The translations under genes and the position numbers were made by a program. The notes under the pieces are model-generated. The model was not told the DNA's origin and searched no databases. It saw only the letters and a list, made by a program, of their open reading frames with translations. A stretch of DNA of 16,286 nt from CAWAPS01 sp963783945 (lineage in GTDB: Bacteria > Actinomycetota > Acidimicrobiia > Acidimicrobiales > Palsa-688). Positions 7,015 to 14,137 of this stretch are shown in pieces (positions within the stretch are counted from its first letter, which is position 1; each line of letters starts with the position of its first letter). Location of the stretch: assembly GCA_963783945.1 (NCBI GenBank), contig CAWAPS010000013.1, positions 1 through 16,286 of the forward strand, given 5' to 3'.

Positions 7015-7261
7015 GCCGATGATCGTTCCTTCCCGCCGGGCGTCATGGCTGGCTGGCCGGGTGCCCGAGACGTCCACGATTCGCCGGCTGTTCCGCCGTT
7101 GCAGAACCGATCCCCGGCGGCACTATGCCGCGGCAGCGCCGAAGCGAAACTAGTCAGGGGCAACTTCCTGCGGATACCCGACATGCGGTCACGACCCACG
7201 AACATCAGTGTGGCGGACAGCCGAACCACTGTCTGCCGGTGCATCGTCGAGACCTCGGAGC
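7015..7261 (+). ncRNA. Remnant of IS non-coding 3' end (candidate guide RNA relic)
   Basis: It follows the decayed transposase just as 601-836 follows the intact one. Bases 7151-7222 align without gaps to the minus strand at 707-636 (57 of 72 identical), and gcagaac-gatcccc and a block ending gtcgag-cctc are also shared. The order and spacing are kept, so both came from related elements. Confidence 0.4.
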
Positions 7262-7629
7262 TCGCCCGCCACCGGCGACGAAGACAGCGACTTCATCGTC
7301 GCTGTCGACGCCAGAACCTCCCAGGAAGCCCTGACGGGCTTGGTCATCCAGGGTGACTCCGCCACTGACCGGGCCCTCCAGGGTCGGTCCGAGCCTCCGC
7401 TTCCCTCCGGTTCTCGCTCGGCCTCCGGCCGACCCTTGACCGCCTCTGCTCTAGATCTGACGCGCCTAAAACTCGCTCAGCAGAAAGTCACGTGGCCCAC
7501 TTGACAAGCCGTTCCACATCAGTGCCTTCTCGAGTATCCTCGGGCGGTGTGCCACGGTGTAGTTGGAGGATCGAGCGACGGGAATCGGTTCTATACGTAG
7601 CCAGCTGCGTTTGGCTGCGGTAGTCCGGG
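7262..7629. other. Non-coding stretch upstream of the FkbM-like gene
   Basis: No convincing gene is visible. It contains the hairpin at 7283-7306 and, at 7535-7540, TATCCT followed by 6 nt and a GTG that opens a 17-codon frame ending at 7600. That box may be the promoter for the methyltransferase downstream, with a leader of about 150 nt, or it may be a chance match. Confidence 0.4.
7283..7306. repeat. 9-bp inverted repeat with 6-nt loop
   Basis: gacagcgac (7283-7291) and gtcgctgtc (7298-7306) are exact reverse complements around ttcatc. It lies just past the IS remnant. There is no T-run, so terminator function is unclear. Confidence 0.5.
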
Positions 7630-7698
7630 GTGGCGACTCCCTTTGCGGGCAATGCCGGCTTGAGGATAGCTGAGAGTCGCCATCGTCGCGACCCGCCA

Positions 7699-8883
7699 AT
7701 GCCTCGTATGCTGCGTCGGGAGCGGTTGACTGAGGATGGTGCGAAAGCTCTTGCTAGAGAGCTCAACCGCCACGAGAGACGCCTCGCCGCACAGGTTGCT
7801 GGAGATCCTGCCCACCTTCTCCGTTTTGAGCGATCCGTACGTTCCCAGAACGGAGAGGATGGCATCGTTCTGGAGATACTCCGTCGAATCGCCCCGACGG
7901 ATTACTCGTTCCTCGAGATTGGCGCCTCCGACGGCAAGGAGAACTGCACGGCGGCGCTGCTCGAATCCGGGTGGCGGGGAGCGTGGATCGAGGGGGACCC
8001 TGCTAAGGCCCTGTTGGCGCAAGAACGCACCGATGGCTTGCCGGTCAAGGTGGCTCAAGCCTTCGTCGACCGCGACAACATCGTCGCGGTAACCGACCAG
8101 CTCGCCGTCGCGGACCGAGTCGACCTCCTCGTAATCGACATCGACGGCAACGATTACTGGGTATGGAAGCAGTTGGCGGCCCGTGTCGCCGCTCGGGTTG
8201 TGGTCATCGAGTACAACGCCGTCGCGGGACCGAGTGTCAGGTGGATCATGCCCTACGACCCGCGCCACATCTGGCAAGAGACCGCTCGACACGGGGCCAG
8301 CCTGGCTGCGCTCGCAGACCTCGGACGGCAGCTCGGCTACTCCCTCATCGGATGCGACAGTCGGGGCGTCAACGCCTTTTTTGTCGCCCAAGCGGATTCG
8401 GCACCCTTCACTATTCGGTCGATCGCCGAGACCTACGTCCCTCCACGGCACCGCCTGCCCTGGGGACACCGCCAGCACCCACACCAGATTTGGGTTTCCG
8501 CTCCGCTCGGGGAAGACGACGCAGCCCGGATTGATATCGCGGCCGGACCGTTGCAGGTCGGGTCCGTCTCCGCCGGGGGAGGGCTCTTCTTTTGGGTTTC
8601 GGTCCAGAACATGTCGCCTTCGACAATCGGATCACCGACTGAGCCACTCACATTGCCGGCGACGTGGTGGATCGATGCCGACGGTCATCGGCTCCCCGGA
8701 GAACCCGTCCGTTCGCATCAGGATTGGCGGGCCGCCCGAGGCGAGACCGCCAATCTCGTGTGCCGTGCCGTCGCCCCCGATACACCCGGAGAGTGGACCC
8801 TTATGGTCGGACTGGTGCAGGAAGGGGTGCGCTGGCTTACGAGCGAAGCCGTTGTCGGAACCGTCAATGTCAAAGCCGGCTAG
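7699..8883 (+). CDS. FkbM-like methyltransferase with C-terminal Wzt-like module
   Basis: A 394-residue two-part protein. Residues 45-235 resemble FkbM/Methyltransf_21 proteins: SQNGEDGIVLEIL (49-61), the SAM loop FLEIGASDGKENCTAALLE (71-89) and WIEGDP, then LLVIDIDGNDYWVW (143-156) and VVIEYNA (168-174). The target may be a sugar hydroxyl, but this is not proven. Residues about 265-390 form a beta-rich module with WVSVQN, TWWIDADGHRLPGEPVRS and PGEWTLMVGLVQEGVRWL. That pattern resembles the carbohydrate-binding C-terminus of Wzt-type exporter ATPases. The start is uncertain: ATG 7699 or 7708 precede the conserved part, and a GTG at 7630 would add 23 unlikely residues. No strong ribosome site is visible. 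The exporter with its own C-terminal glycan-binding domain is encoded downstream. Confidence 0.75.
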   Translation: MPRMLRRERLTEDGAKALARELNRHERRLAAQVAGDPAHLLRFERSVRSQNGEDGIVLEILRRIAPTDYSFLEIGASDGKENCTAALLESGWRGAWIEGDPAKALLAQERTDGLPVKVAQAFVDRDNIVAVTDQLAVADRVDLLVIDIDGNDYWVWKQLAARVAARVVVIEYNAVAGPSVRWIMPYDPRHIWQETARHGASLAALADLGRQLGYSLIGCDSRGVNAFFVAQADSAPFTIRSIAETYVPPRHRLPWGHRQHPHQIWVSAPLGEDDAARIDIAAGPLQVGSVSAGGGLFFWVSVQNMSPSTIGSPTEPLTLPATWWIDADGHRLPGEPVRSHQDWRAARGETANLVCRAVAPDTPGEWTLMVGLVQEGVRWLTSEAVVGTVNVKAG

Positions 8884-9087
8884 CAGCAGGCAAAAGTGCA
8901 GCTAGGAGGCACTATCGGCGCCGGTCGATACGGGGGGAAACGGCGCTGCTCAGGACCTAAACTGGCGCTGTGGCAATTTCGCTACGCCCGCACGCCCGGA
9001 CGAGACGCCACCCTTTCCTTCGACCCGGGACCGCTCCTGGTGGGGAGCGGAGCGGCTGAGGCGGTCGGACCGGGTACCCTCGTGGGC
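8884..9087 (+). other. Leader region before clpP with a possible small leaderless ORF
   Basis: A frame running into ClpP is open here but does not resemble ClpP and is better read as upstream sequence. TAAACT (8958-8963) is followed by 6 nt and a GTG at 8970 opening 29 codons (to 9059) that are arginine-rich. This is the arrangement of leaderless small ORFs but could be chance. Confidence 0.25.
9075..9080 (+). promoter_or_regulatory. Candidate -10 box (TACCCT) of clpP
   Basis: TACCCT ends 7 nt before the ATG at 9088, matching a leaderless start. There is no purine-rich ribosome site before that ATG, which fits. No -35 is evident. Confidence 0.45.
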
Positions 9088-9699
9088 ATGTCCTCCCTGA
9101 TCCTTCCGCCTGCGACGGCGCAGGTGCCCGGTGCAGACAAGGCCGGCGACGTCTACCAGCAACTACTCAAGGAGCGCATCGTCTTCCTGGGGACCCAGGT
9201 CGACGACTCGAGCGCCAACCTGGTCTGCGCCCAGCTGCTGCTGCTCGCTGCCGAAGACTCTTCGCGTGACATCAGCCTCTATATCAACTCCCCGGGTGGG
9301 TCGGTCACCGCCGGCCTGGCCATCTACGACACCATGCAGTTCGTACCTTGTGATATCTCAACGGTTTGCATGGGTCTGGCTGCGTCGATCGGCCAATTCC
9401 TGCTGTGCGCCGGCGCCCACGGCAAGCGCTTCTCCCTTCCCCACTCCCGCATCCTGATGCACCAACCGTCGGGCCAGGCTCAGGGACAGGCCGCCGACAT
9501 CGCCATCCAAGCCGAGCAGATCGTCTACCTCAAGCGGATGATGGCCGAACGGATCGCGTTTCACACGGGCCAGCCGGTCGACAGGATCGAAGCCGACTCT
9601 GATCGGGATCGCTGGTTCACAGCTGAAGAGGCCAAAGAGTACGGCTTCATAGATCAGGTCATCGAGCGGGCCAGCAACGTGAGCGAGCCCACTGCTTGA
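9088..9699 (+). CDS. clpP: ATP-dependent Clp protease proteolytic subunit
   Basis: A 203-residue serine peptidase subunit that forms the barrel of the Clp protease and degrades proteins fed by a Clp ATPase in the cytoplasm. The nucleophile is Ser100 in CMGLAASIGQFLL, the histidine is His125 in RILMHQP, and the aspartate is Asp174 in DRDRWFTAEEAKEYGFID; YINSPGGSVTAGLAIYDTM (65-83) is the usual strand-loop before them. The triad and length (about 200) are normal, so it should be active. I chose ATG 9088 over the longer open frame from 8896 because homology begins near VYQQLLKERIVFLG and the TACCCT box sits 7 nt upstream. It stands alone: no second clpP and no clpX follow, and the neighbours make and export glycans. 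Confidence 0.93.
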   Translation: MSSLILPPATAQVPGADKAGDVYQQLLKERIVFLGTQVDDSSANLVCAQLLLLAAEDSSRDISLYINSPGGSVTAGLAIYDTMQFVPCDISTVCMGLAASIGQFLLCAGAHGKRFSLPHSRILMHQPSGQAQGQAADIAIQAEQIVYLKRMMAERIAFHTGQPVDRIEADSDRDRWFTAEEAKEYGFIDQVIERASNVSEPTA

Positions 9700-9748
9700 C
9701 CTGCCCCATAGAGGGCCGCCACCACGCCCTTGCCCCACGTGTCAGAGG

Positions 9749-9782
9749 TTGACATAGACCGGCTGGCCGTGTTCGGTAGAAT
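9749..9782 (+). promoter_or_regulatory. Candidate promoter of the exporter operon (TTGACA / TAGAAT)
   Basis: TTGACA (9749-9754) is a perfect -35 and TAGAAT (9777-9782) a strong -10, but the 22-nt spacer is longer than the usual 16-19. TAGAAT ends 6 nt before an ATG at 9789. The -10 is the more convincing half; the -35 may be coincidental. Confidence 0.5.
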
Positions 9783-9788
9783 GGTTTG

Positions 9789-9818
9789 ATGGGTGTTTCC
9801 GCGGTGATGGCCCAGTGA
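9789..9818 (+). CDS. Possible 9-codon leaderless upstream ORF (MGVSAVMAQ)
   Basis: An ATG lies 6 nt after TAGAAT, so the transcript would begin at or near it. The frame reads MGVSAVMAQ and ends in a TGA (9816-9818) that overlaps the GTG start of the permease (9815-9817) in a GTGA. Such an overlap would let ribosomes that finish the small frame restart on the permease gene. No SD motif precedes the GTG, which makes coupling attractive. The peptide itself need not have a function. This rests on layout only. Confidence 0.35.
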   Translation: MGVSAVMAQ

Positions 9819-10615
9819 CGAGCATATCCACGTACATCTCGTCCAAAGAGCTGTTCGCGAACCTCGCCTTCCGCGACCTCCGGGCGAAATACAAGCGATC
9901 GTTTCTCGGCTGGACCTGGTCATTGGCCAACCCGCTGGCCAACATGATCGTCTACACGATCGTCTTCAAGTACTTCTTGAAGCAGAACCCGAAGCCAGGT
10001 GATCCGAGCGGCCTCAACGTATATGCGTTGTTCCTGCTATGCGCTCTTCTGCCCTGGAACTTCTTTCAGATCGGCGTGATGGGCAGCCTGGGTAGCCTCA
10101 CGGGTAACGCCTCGCTCATCAAGAAGAGCTACTTCCCCCGCGAACTGCTACCTGCGGCCACCGTGGCATCCAACCTTGTGTCTCATATGATAGAGATGGG
10201 CCTTCTGCTGGTCGCCTTGGTGGCCTTTGGCAACTGGAGGGCAATCGTCTACCTGCCTTTCGTGCTGCTGCTGACGGTGCTAACCGGCCTTTTTGCGTTC
10301 GGGCTGGGGTTGGCCTTGAGCGCCACGAACGTCTACTTCCGCGACGTTGAGCACTTCATGGGGATCCTATTTCTGGGATGGTTGTACCTGACCCCGATCA
10401 TCTACCCCTTCTCGGTGATCCCGGCGAAGTACGCCGACATTGTCAAGCTGAACCCGATGACGGACATGTCACTGTCCTACCGGGCGGCCTGGTACGACGG
10501 GAGAACTCCCGGCTGGTTCGAGCTTGGCTATTACGCGGCGTGGGCCGTAGCGGCGCTGGTAGTCGGTTTGATCGTTTTCAACCGGCTCGAGAGCGGGTTG
10601 GCAGAGGAGCTGTGA
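9815..10615 (+). CDS. ABC-2 type polysaccharide export permease (Wzm/TagG-like)
   Basis: A 266-residue inner-membrane permease that exports a lipid-linked polysaccharide with the ATPase encoded next. The N-terminal amphipathic segment LFANLAFRDLRAKYKRSFLGWTWSLANPL is the family hallmark. About six hydrophobic segments follow: around residues 40-58, 70-92, 115-140, 145-170, 180-205 and 240-258. The loop with YFRDVEHFMGILFLGWLYLTPIIYP is typical of O-antigen and teichoic acid exporters. The GTG at 9815 is the only sensible start: it directly precedes the conserved N-terminus and overlaps the stop of a 9-codon upstream frame. Its own TGA overlaps the ATPase GTG (10612-10615), so the two proteins should be made together. 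Confidence 0.92.
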   Translation: MTSISTYISSKELFANLAFRDLRAKYKRSFLGWTWSLANPLANMIVYTIVFKYFLKQNPKPGDPSGLNVYALFLLCALLPWNFFQIGVMGSLGSLTGNASLIKKSYFPRELLPAATVASNLVSHMIEMGLLLVALVAFGNWRAIVYLPFVLLLTVLTGLFAFGLGLALSATNVYFRDVEHFMGILFLGWLYLTPIIYPFSVIPAKYADIVKLNPMTDMSLSYRAAWYDGRTPGWFELGYYAAWAVAALVVGLIVFNRLESGLAEEL

Positions 10616-11823
10616 CCGATCGCCCGGTCGCCGTCGAGGCGGTCAATGTCTCGAAGCGGTTCCGGCTCATTCGAGAACGGAACGCCTCATTGAAGGCCAC
10701 TATCCTCCGCGGCCGCCGGGTGGTCTCCGAGGATTTCTGGGCGCTTCGAGATGTCTCGTTTGAGGTGTATCAGGGTGAGACCTTTGGCCTCATTGGGGAG
10801 AACGGTTCGGGCAAGAGCACCATGCTCAAGTGTCTAACTAAGATCCTCCGTCCCACCGAAGGGACCGTCGCCGTCAACGGCAAGGTGTCGGCTCTCCTTG
10901 AGTTAGGAGCCGGATTTCATCCGGAACTGTCGGGGCGAGAGAACGTCTATCTGAACGGGGCGATCCTCGGCCTTTCCCAGAAAGAGCTCAGACGACGCTT
11001 CGACGACATCGTGGAGTTCGCGGGAGTTGGGGCTTTCATCGACGAACCGGTCAAGAACTACTCGTCAGGGATGTACGTGCGGCTCGGCTTCTCTGTGGCC
11101 ATAAACGTCGATCCGGACGTTCTGCTGGTGGACGAGGTCCTCGCGGTGGGAGACGAGAGCTTCCAGCGCAAGTGCAACGAGAAGTTCACCGAGCTACGCA
11201 ATGAGGGGAAGACCATCGTCCTGGTGACCCACGGGATGGACGCGGTCCAGAACATGTGCCATCGCGCCACTTGGTTCTCCCACGGCCGGCTAATGATGGT
11301 GGGCCCGCCCCGCGAGGTGATCGAGTCGTACACCGAGACCGTCGAAGTGGACCGGCAAGTCGACTCGGACGGTCACGCCAGGTGGGGCTCCGGCGAGGCA
11401 AGGGTTACCGACATCGTCCTCCTGGACGGACGTGGCTCCCCGGTTACCAAACTGCACAGCGGAGCCCCGGCCCGCTTTCGGCTCATCTACGAGGCCACCG
11501 AGGCCGTCGAGCGGCCGGTGTTCAACTTCTCGATCCGGACCCTCGACGGATTCGAGATCACGGCCCCGAACAACCGTGACGCCGACCGGGTTCCGGAGAA
11601 GATCATCGGCAGCGGGCAGGTAGAGGTGACTTTCGACTGCCTTCGCCTGCTGCCGGGAACCTACGACCTGACGGTAGCCATCTCTGACTACAGCGGGCTC
11701 CGACCCTACGACCTCAGGAAAGACGTCCTCCGCTTCGACGTGGAGCGAGGATCGCTGTACGAGCAGGGCGGGGTGGTATCGCTCGGCGGAGCCTGGGCCT
11801 TCGAAGGGGATGGCACCAGCTAG
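10612..11823 (+). CDS. Polysaccharide ABC exporter ATP-binding protein with Wzt-like C-terminal domain
   Basis: A 403-residue ATPase partner of the permease. Walker A is GENGSGKST (62-70). The Q-loop-equivalent region is LLELGAGFHPELSGRENVYLNG (95-116). The signature is YSSGM (150-154), Walker B is VLLVDEVLAVGD (170-181) and the H-loop is VTHG (205-208), all as in Wzt/TagH ATPases. From about residue 255 to 395 there is an extra beta-rich domain (FNFSIRTLDGFEI, LRLLPGTYDLTVAISD, LRFDVERG) like the Wzt C-terminal domain that recognises the finished or modified glycan end. The start is the GTG overlapping the permease stop; upstream in-frame sequence lies inside the permease gene. Regulation is presumably by coupling. 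The carbohydrate domain suggests export tied to a terminal modification, perhaps methylation by a neighbouring enzyme. Confidence 0.92.
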   Translation: MTDRPVAVEAVNVSKRFRLIRERNASLKATILRGRRVVSEDFWALRDVSFEVYQGETFGLIGENGSGKSTMLKCLTKILRPTEGTVAVNGKVSALLELGAGFHPELSGRENVYLNGAILGLSQKELRRRFDDIVEFAGVGAFIDEPVKNYSSGMYVRLGFSVAINVDPDVLLVDEVLAVGDESFQRKCNEKFTELRNEGKTIVLVTHGMDAVQNMCHRATWFSHGRLMMVGPPREVIESYTETVEVDRQVDSDGHARWGSGEARVTDIVLLDGRGSPVTKLHSGAPARFRLIYEATEAVERPVFNFSIRTLDGFEITAPNNRDADRVPEKIIGSGQVEVTFDCLRLLPGTYDLTVAISDYSGLRPYDLRKDVLRFDVERGSLYEQGGVVSLGGAWAFEGDGTS

Positions 11824-11838
11824 CTCGAAGCGGTCCGT

Positions 11839-11867
11839 CGCCAGCAAATTCGGCGGCCAGGCTGGCG
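11839..11867. terminator. Possible tail-less terminator between convergent genes
   Basis: cgccagc (11839-11845) and gctggcg (11861-11867) can pair around a 15-nt loop in the 57-nt gap between the ATPase stop and the stop of the minus-strand secreted protein. No T-run follows on either strand. Position, not sequence, is the main argument. Confidence 0.25.
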
Positions 11868-11880
11868 GTGGAGACGGTCG

Positions 11881-14106
11881 TCAGACGCCGGCCATGGCGA
11901 CGATGGGTTGGTTGAGGTGGACGTTGCCGGTGGAGCCGTAGAAGTGGGCGTCGCCGAAGGTGAAGATGCCGCCGTCGGAGGCGGCGAGCCAGTAGCCGTG
12001 GCCGTCGGGGGTGGGGGCCATGGCGACGATGGGTTGGTTGAGGTGGATGTGGCCGGTGGAGCCGTAGAAGTGGGCGTCGCCGAAGGTGAAGATGCCGCCG
12101 TCGGAGGCGGCGAGCCAGTAGCCGTGGCCGTCGGGGGTGGGGGCCATGGCGACGATGGGTTGGTTGAGGTGGATGTGGCCGGTGGAGCCGTAGAAGTGGG
12201 CGTCGCCGAAGGTGAAGATGCCGCCGTCGGAGGCGGCGAGCCAGTAGCCGTGGCCGTCGGGGGTGGGGGCCATGGCGACGATGGGTTGGTTGAGGTGGAT
12301 GTGGCCGGTGGAGCCGTAGAAGTGGGCGTCGCCGAAGGTGAAGATGCCGCCGTCGGAGGCGGCGAGCCAGTAGCCGTGGCCGTCGGGGGTGGGGGCCATG
12401 GCGACGATGGGTTTGTTGAGGCGGACGTGGCCGGTGGAGCCGTAGAAGTGGGCGTCGCCGAAGGTGAAGATGCCGCCGTCGGAGGCGGCCAGCCAGTAGC
12501 CCCCCCGGTTAGCAGTCCCGGCGATGCCGACGATTGGCTTGTTGAGTACGACATTGCCCGTCGATCCGCAAAAGGGCAGGTTCCCGAAGGTGAAGATGCC
12601 ACCGTCGGAGGCTGCCAGCCAGTAACCCTTGGGCGTAGTCGACGGAGCCTTGCATGGAACCGCGATGACCGGCGCGGGCGTGCCTGCGTCCCCGGTCAGC
12701 CGGGGATCGTGGTGGAACATCGGCCAGGCCCCGGTCTCATTGACAACGTTGCCATGTGAGCCGGCAACCTCGAAGTGGTAGACGACCCCCTGGTTGGCGG
12801 CGTTGTATCCGGCGACAGTAATTCCGACGGTACCGTTCGAGTCGTCAGTGACCAGGGGCGAGTTCTGCAGGCCGTAGATGCCGTGGCCGGCGGTGGCGAG
12901 CACCGAGCCGGTTCGCCCGTCGAGGATTTCGAGCCCACCGGTGGTCGCCACGATGAGATCCTGGTAGCCCACGCCTAGGTTGGCGGTCGCAATCCCACCG
13001 ATGATGGCGCCGAGCGCCCGGACGTGCCAGATCGGGCGGCCGGTCGCTCCGTTGAGGAGCCAGACCGACCCGCTGGCCCCGTTCCAGGTGCCCTCGGCGA
13101 TCTGGAGCTCGCCATTGCCGAGGGCGTCGGTCAGCGCCGGGCTCGAGTTCGTCCACCCGTCCAGGGTCGTGGCCCAGACCAACCCGCAATGGGAGTTCAG
13201 ACCGAGCATCTGGTCGGTTTGAGAAGCCCCCGGCCAGAAGTGACCCGTGCCCACGGTGATGCCGACTGCCCGGCCGGCCAGGAACTGCCCGACTGCGGGC
13301 GAGGACTGCACCACCTGGTTGGTGTTGTATTCGCAGTCCAGGCGGCCTGAGGCGCTGAGGACCCGTACGTGGCCTCCGTTCTGGTACTGGACGCCCTCTG
13401 CCAGCCCCTTGGTCGAGTCTCCGCCCTCGACGATCTCGGTCTGCCCGTTGCTATAAAGGTCGGCCAGAGCCGGGGTACTGAAGTTGCTGTCGGCCTCGAA
13501 CCAGGGGAAACCGGGCAGGACGGCGCCCGAGGAGGCCCGAAGCTCGTCCTCCATCTGGCCCATGGATCCCGAAACGACGGCCGTCGTACCCTGCAGGTTG
13601 CCCACCGCGAGCGAGGACTGCACGCCGGCGTCCGATGGCGACCCGGGAGCGGCGGCGACGTCCCTGAACCATCGTTCCGAACCATTCGCGGCCAGGGATT
13701 CGTAACCGCCGTCACCGGGGCGGCTCGAGTTCCCGACCCCCACGAACAGGGTGGATCCCGACGACGAAACGCTTGAGTCGACGGGGACGCCTGCGGTGCT
13801 CGCCGGCCATCCCGCCGCTTCGGTCCCGTTGCTCAGGTGCAGGGCGTAGATATGTCCGGCTCGGTCCCCGACCACCACCGAAGGACCGGAACGGTCGACA
13901 GTCACCACAGTGGGCGAAGAAAGGGCGACCGGGCTTCCTGTGTCGGGCAGGGCCCGGGCCCAGACCTGACGGAGGCTCACCGCCCGGGCCGCCACCCCCG
14001 TGTCAGCGACCGCCCCACCAGCGAGGGAGACAGCGGACGTTGCCACCAGGCCGCATGCGGCCGTGGCTCGGACCACAGACTTCAGAGAGGAGCGCATCAC
14101 ACCCAT
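11881..14106 (-). CDS. Secreted protein: beta-propeller plus tandem 42-residue repeats
   Basis: A 741-residue exported protein. The N-terminus MGVMRSSLKSVVRATAACGL...GGAVA-D is a signal peptide with an Ala-X-Ala-type cleavage site near residue 34. Residues about 45-480 show beta-propeller units of the PQQ/FG-GAP kind, such as GDRAGHIYALHLSNG, SSPAVGQFL, VWLLNGATGRPIWHV and LEILDGRTGSVLA. Residues about 485-741 hold six and a half units of 42 residues built around GYWLAASDGGIFTFGDA-HFYGSTG, each with IVAMAPTPDGH. This repeat is common in secreted proteins of Acidimicrobiia and relatives; its function is unknown to me. ATG 14106 is preferred because the signal peptide then lies at the very end; an upstream start at 14199 would overlap the divergent gene. 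GTG 14100 or ATG 14097 are alternatives. A surface or binding role is likely. Confidence 0.85.
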   Translation of the reverse strand: MGVMRSSLKSVVRATAACGLVATSAVSLAGGAVADTGVAARAVSLRQVWARALPDTGSPVALSSPTVVTVDRSGPSVVVGDRAGHIYALHLSNGTEAAGWPASTAGVPVDSSVSSSGSTLFVGVGNSSRPGDGGYESLAANGSERWFRDVAAAPGSPSDAGVQSSLAVGNLQGTTAVVSGSMGQMEDELRASSGAVLPGFPWFEADSNFSTPALADLYSNGQTEIVEGGDSTKGLAEGVQYQNGGHVRVLSASGRLDCEYNTNQVVQSSPAVGQFLAGRAVGITVGTGHFWPGASQTDQMLGLNSHCGLVWATTLDGWTNSSPALTDALGNGELQIAEGTWNGASGSVWLLNGATGRPIWHVRALGAIIGGIATANLGVGYQDLIVATTGGLEILDGRTGSVLATAGHGIYGLQNSPLVTDDSNGTVGITVAGYNAANQGVVYHFEVAGSHGNVVNETGAWPMFHHDPRLTGDAGTPAPVIAVPCKAPSTTPKGYWLAASDGGIFTFGNLPFCGSTGNVVLNKPIVGIAGTANRGGYWLAASDGGIFTFGDAHFYGSTGHVRLNKPIVAMAPTPDGHGYWLAASDGGIFTFGDAHFYGSTGHIHLNQPIVAMAPTPDGHGYWLAASDGGIFTFGDAHFYGSTGHIHLNQPIVAMAPTPDGHGYWLAASDGGIFTFGDAHFYGSTGHIHLNQPIVAMAPTPDGHGYWLAASDGGIFTFGDAHFYGSTGNVHLNQPIVAMAGV
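11884..12650 (-). repeat. 126-bp tandem repeats (about six units, three identical)
   Basis: Successive units begin at 11894, 12020, 12146, 12272, 12398 and 12524, always 126 bp apart, and a degenerate seventh follows near 12650. The units at 12020, 12146 and 12272 are identical base for base as read. The 11894 unit differs at a few bases, and those from 12398 on diverge. The number 126 is a multiple of three, so copy-number change keeps the frame (42 residues per unit). This is a recently expanded or homogenised array. Confidence 0.95.
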
Positions 14107-14124
14107 CTCATTATGGTCGGCTGG

Positions 14125-14130
14125 TACCTT
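14125..14130 (+). promoter_or_regulatory. Candidate -10 box (TACCTT) of the coiled-coil/GT4 unit
   Basis: TACCTT ends 7 nt before the GTG at 14138, which suggests a leaderless mRNA and argues for that GTG as the gene start. The divergent secreted-protein gene starts only about 30 bases away, so the two share a very short promoter region; on the other strand CATAAT near 14110-14115 is a possible -10. Confidence 0.45.
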
Positions 14131-14137
14131 CCCTTGA

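Noticed and set aside
7630..7698. GTG at 7630 as start of the FkbM-like gene
   Set aside because: The extra 23 residues show no family features and no ribosome site or -10 box precedes the GTG; the ATG at 7699 or 7708 is closer to the conserved region.
11884..12650. CRISPR array
   Set aside because: The repeats are directly abutting 126-bp coding units with no spacers.
11908..12759. Repetitive open plus frame (VEVDVAGGAVEVGVAEGEDA units)
   Set aside because: It is the complement of the 126-bp repeats of the secreted protein; a repeat length divisible by three keeps every stop-free frame open across the array.
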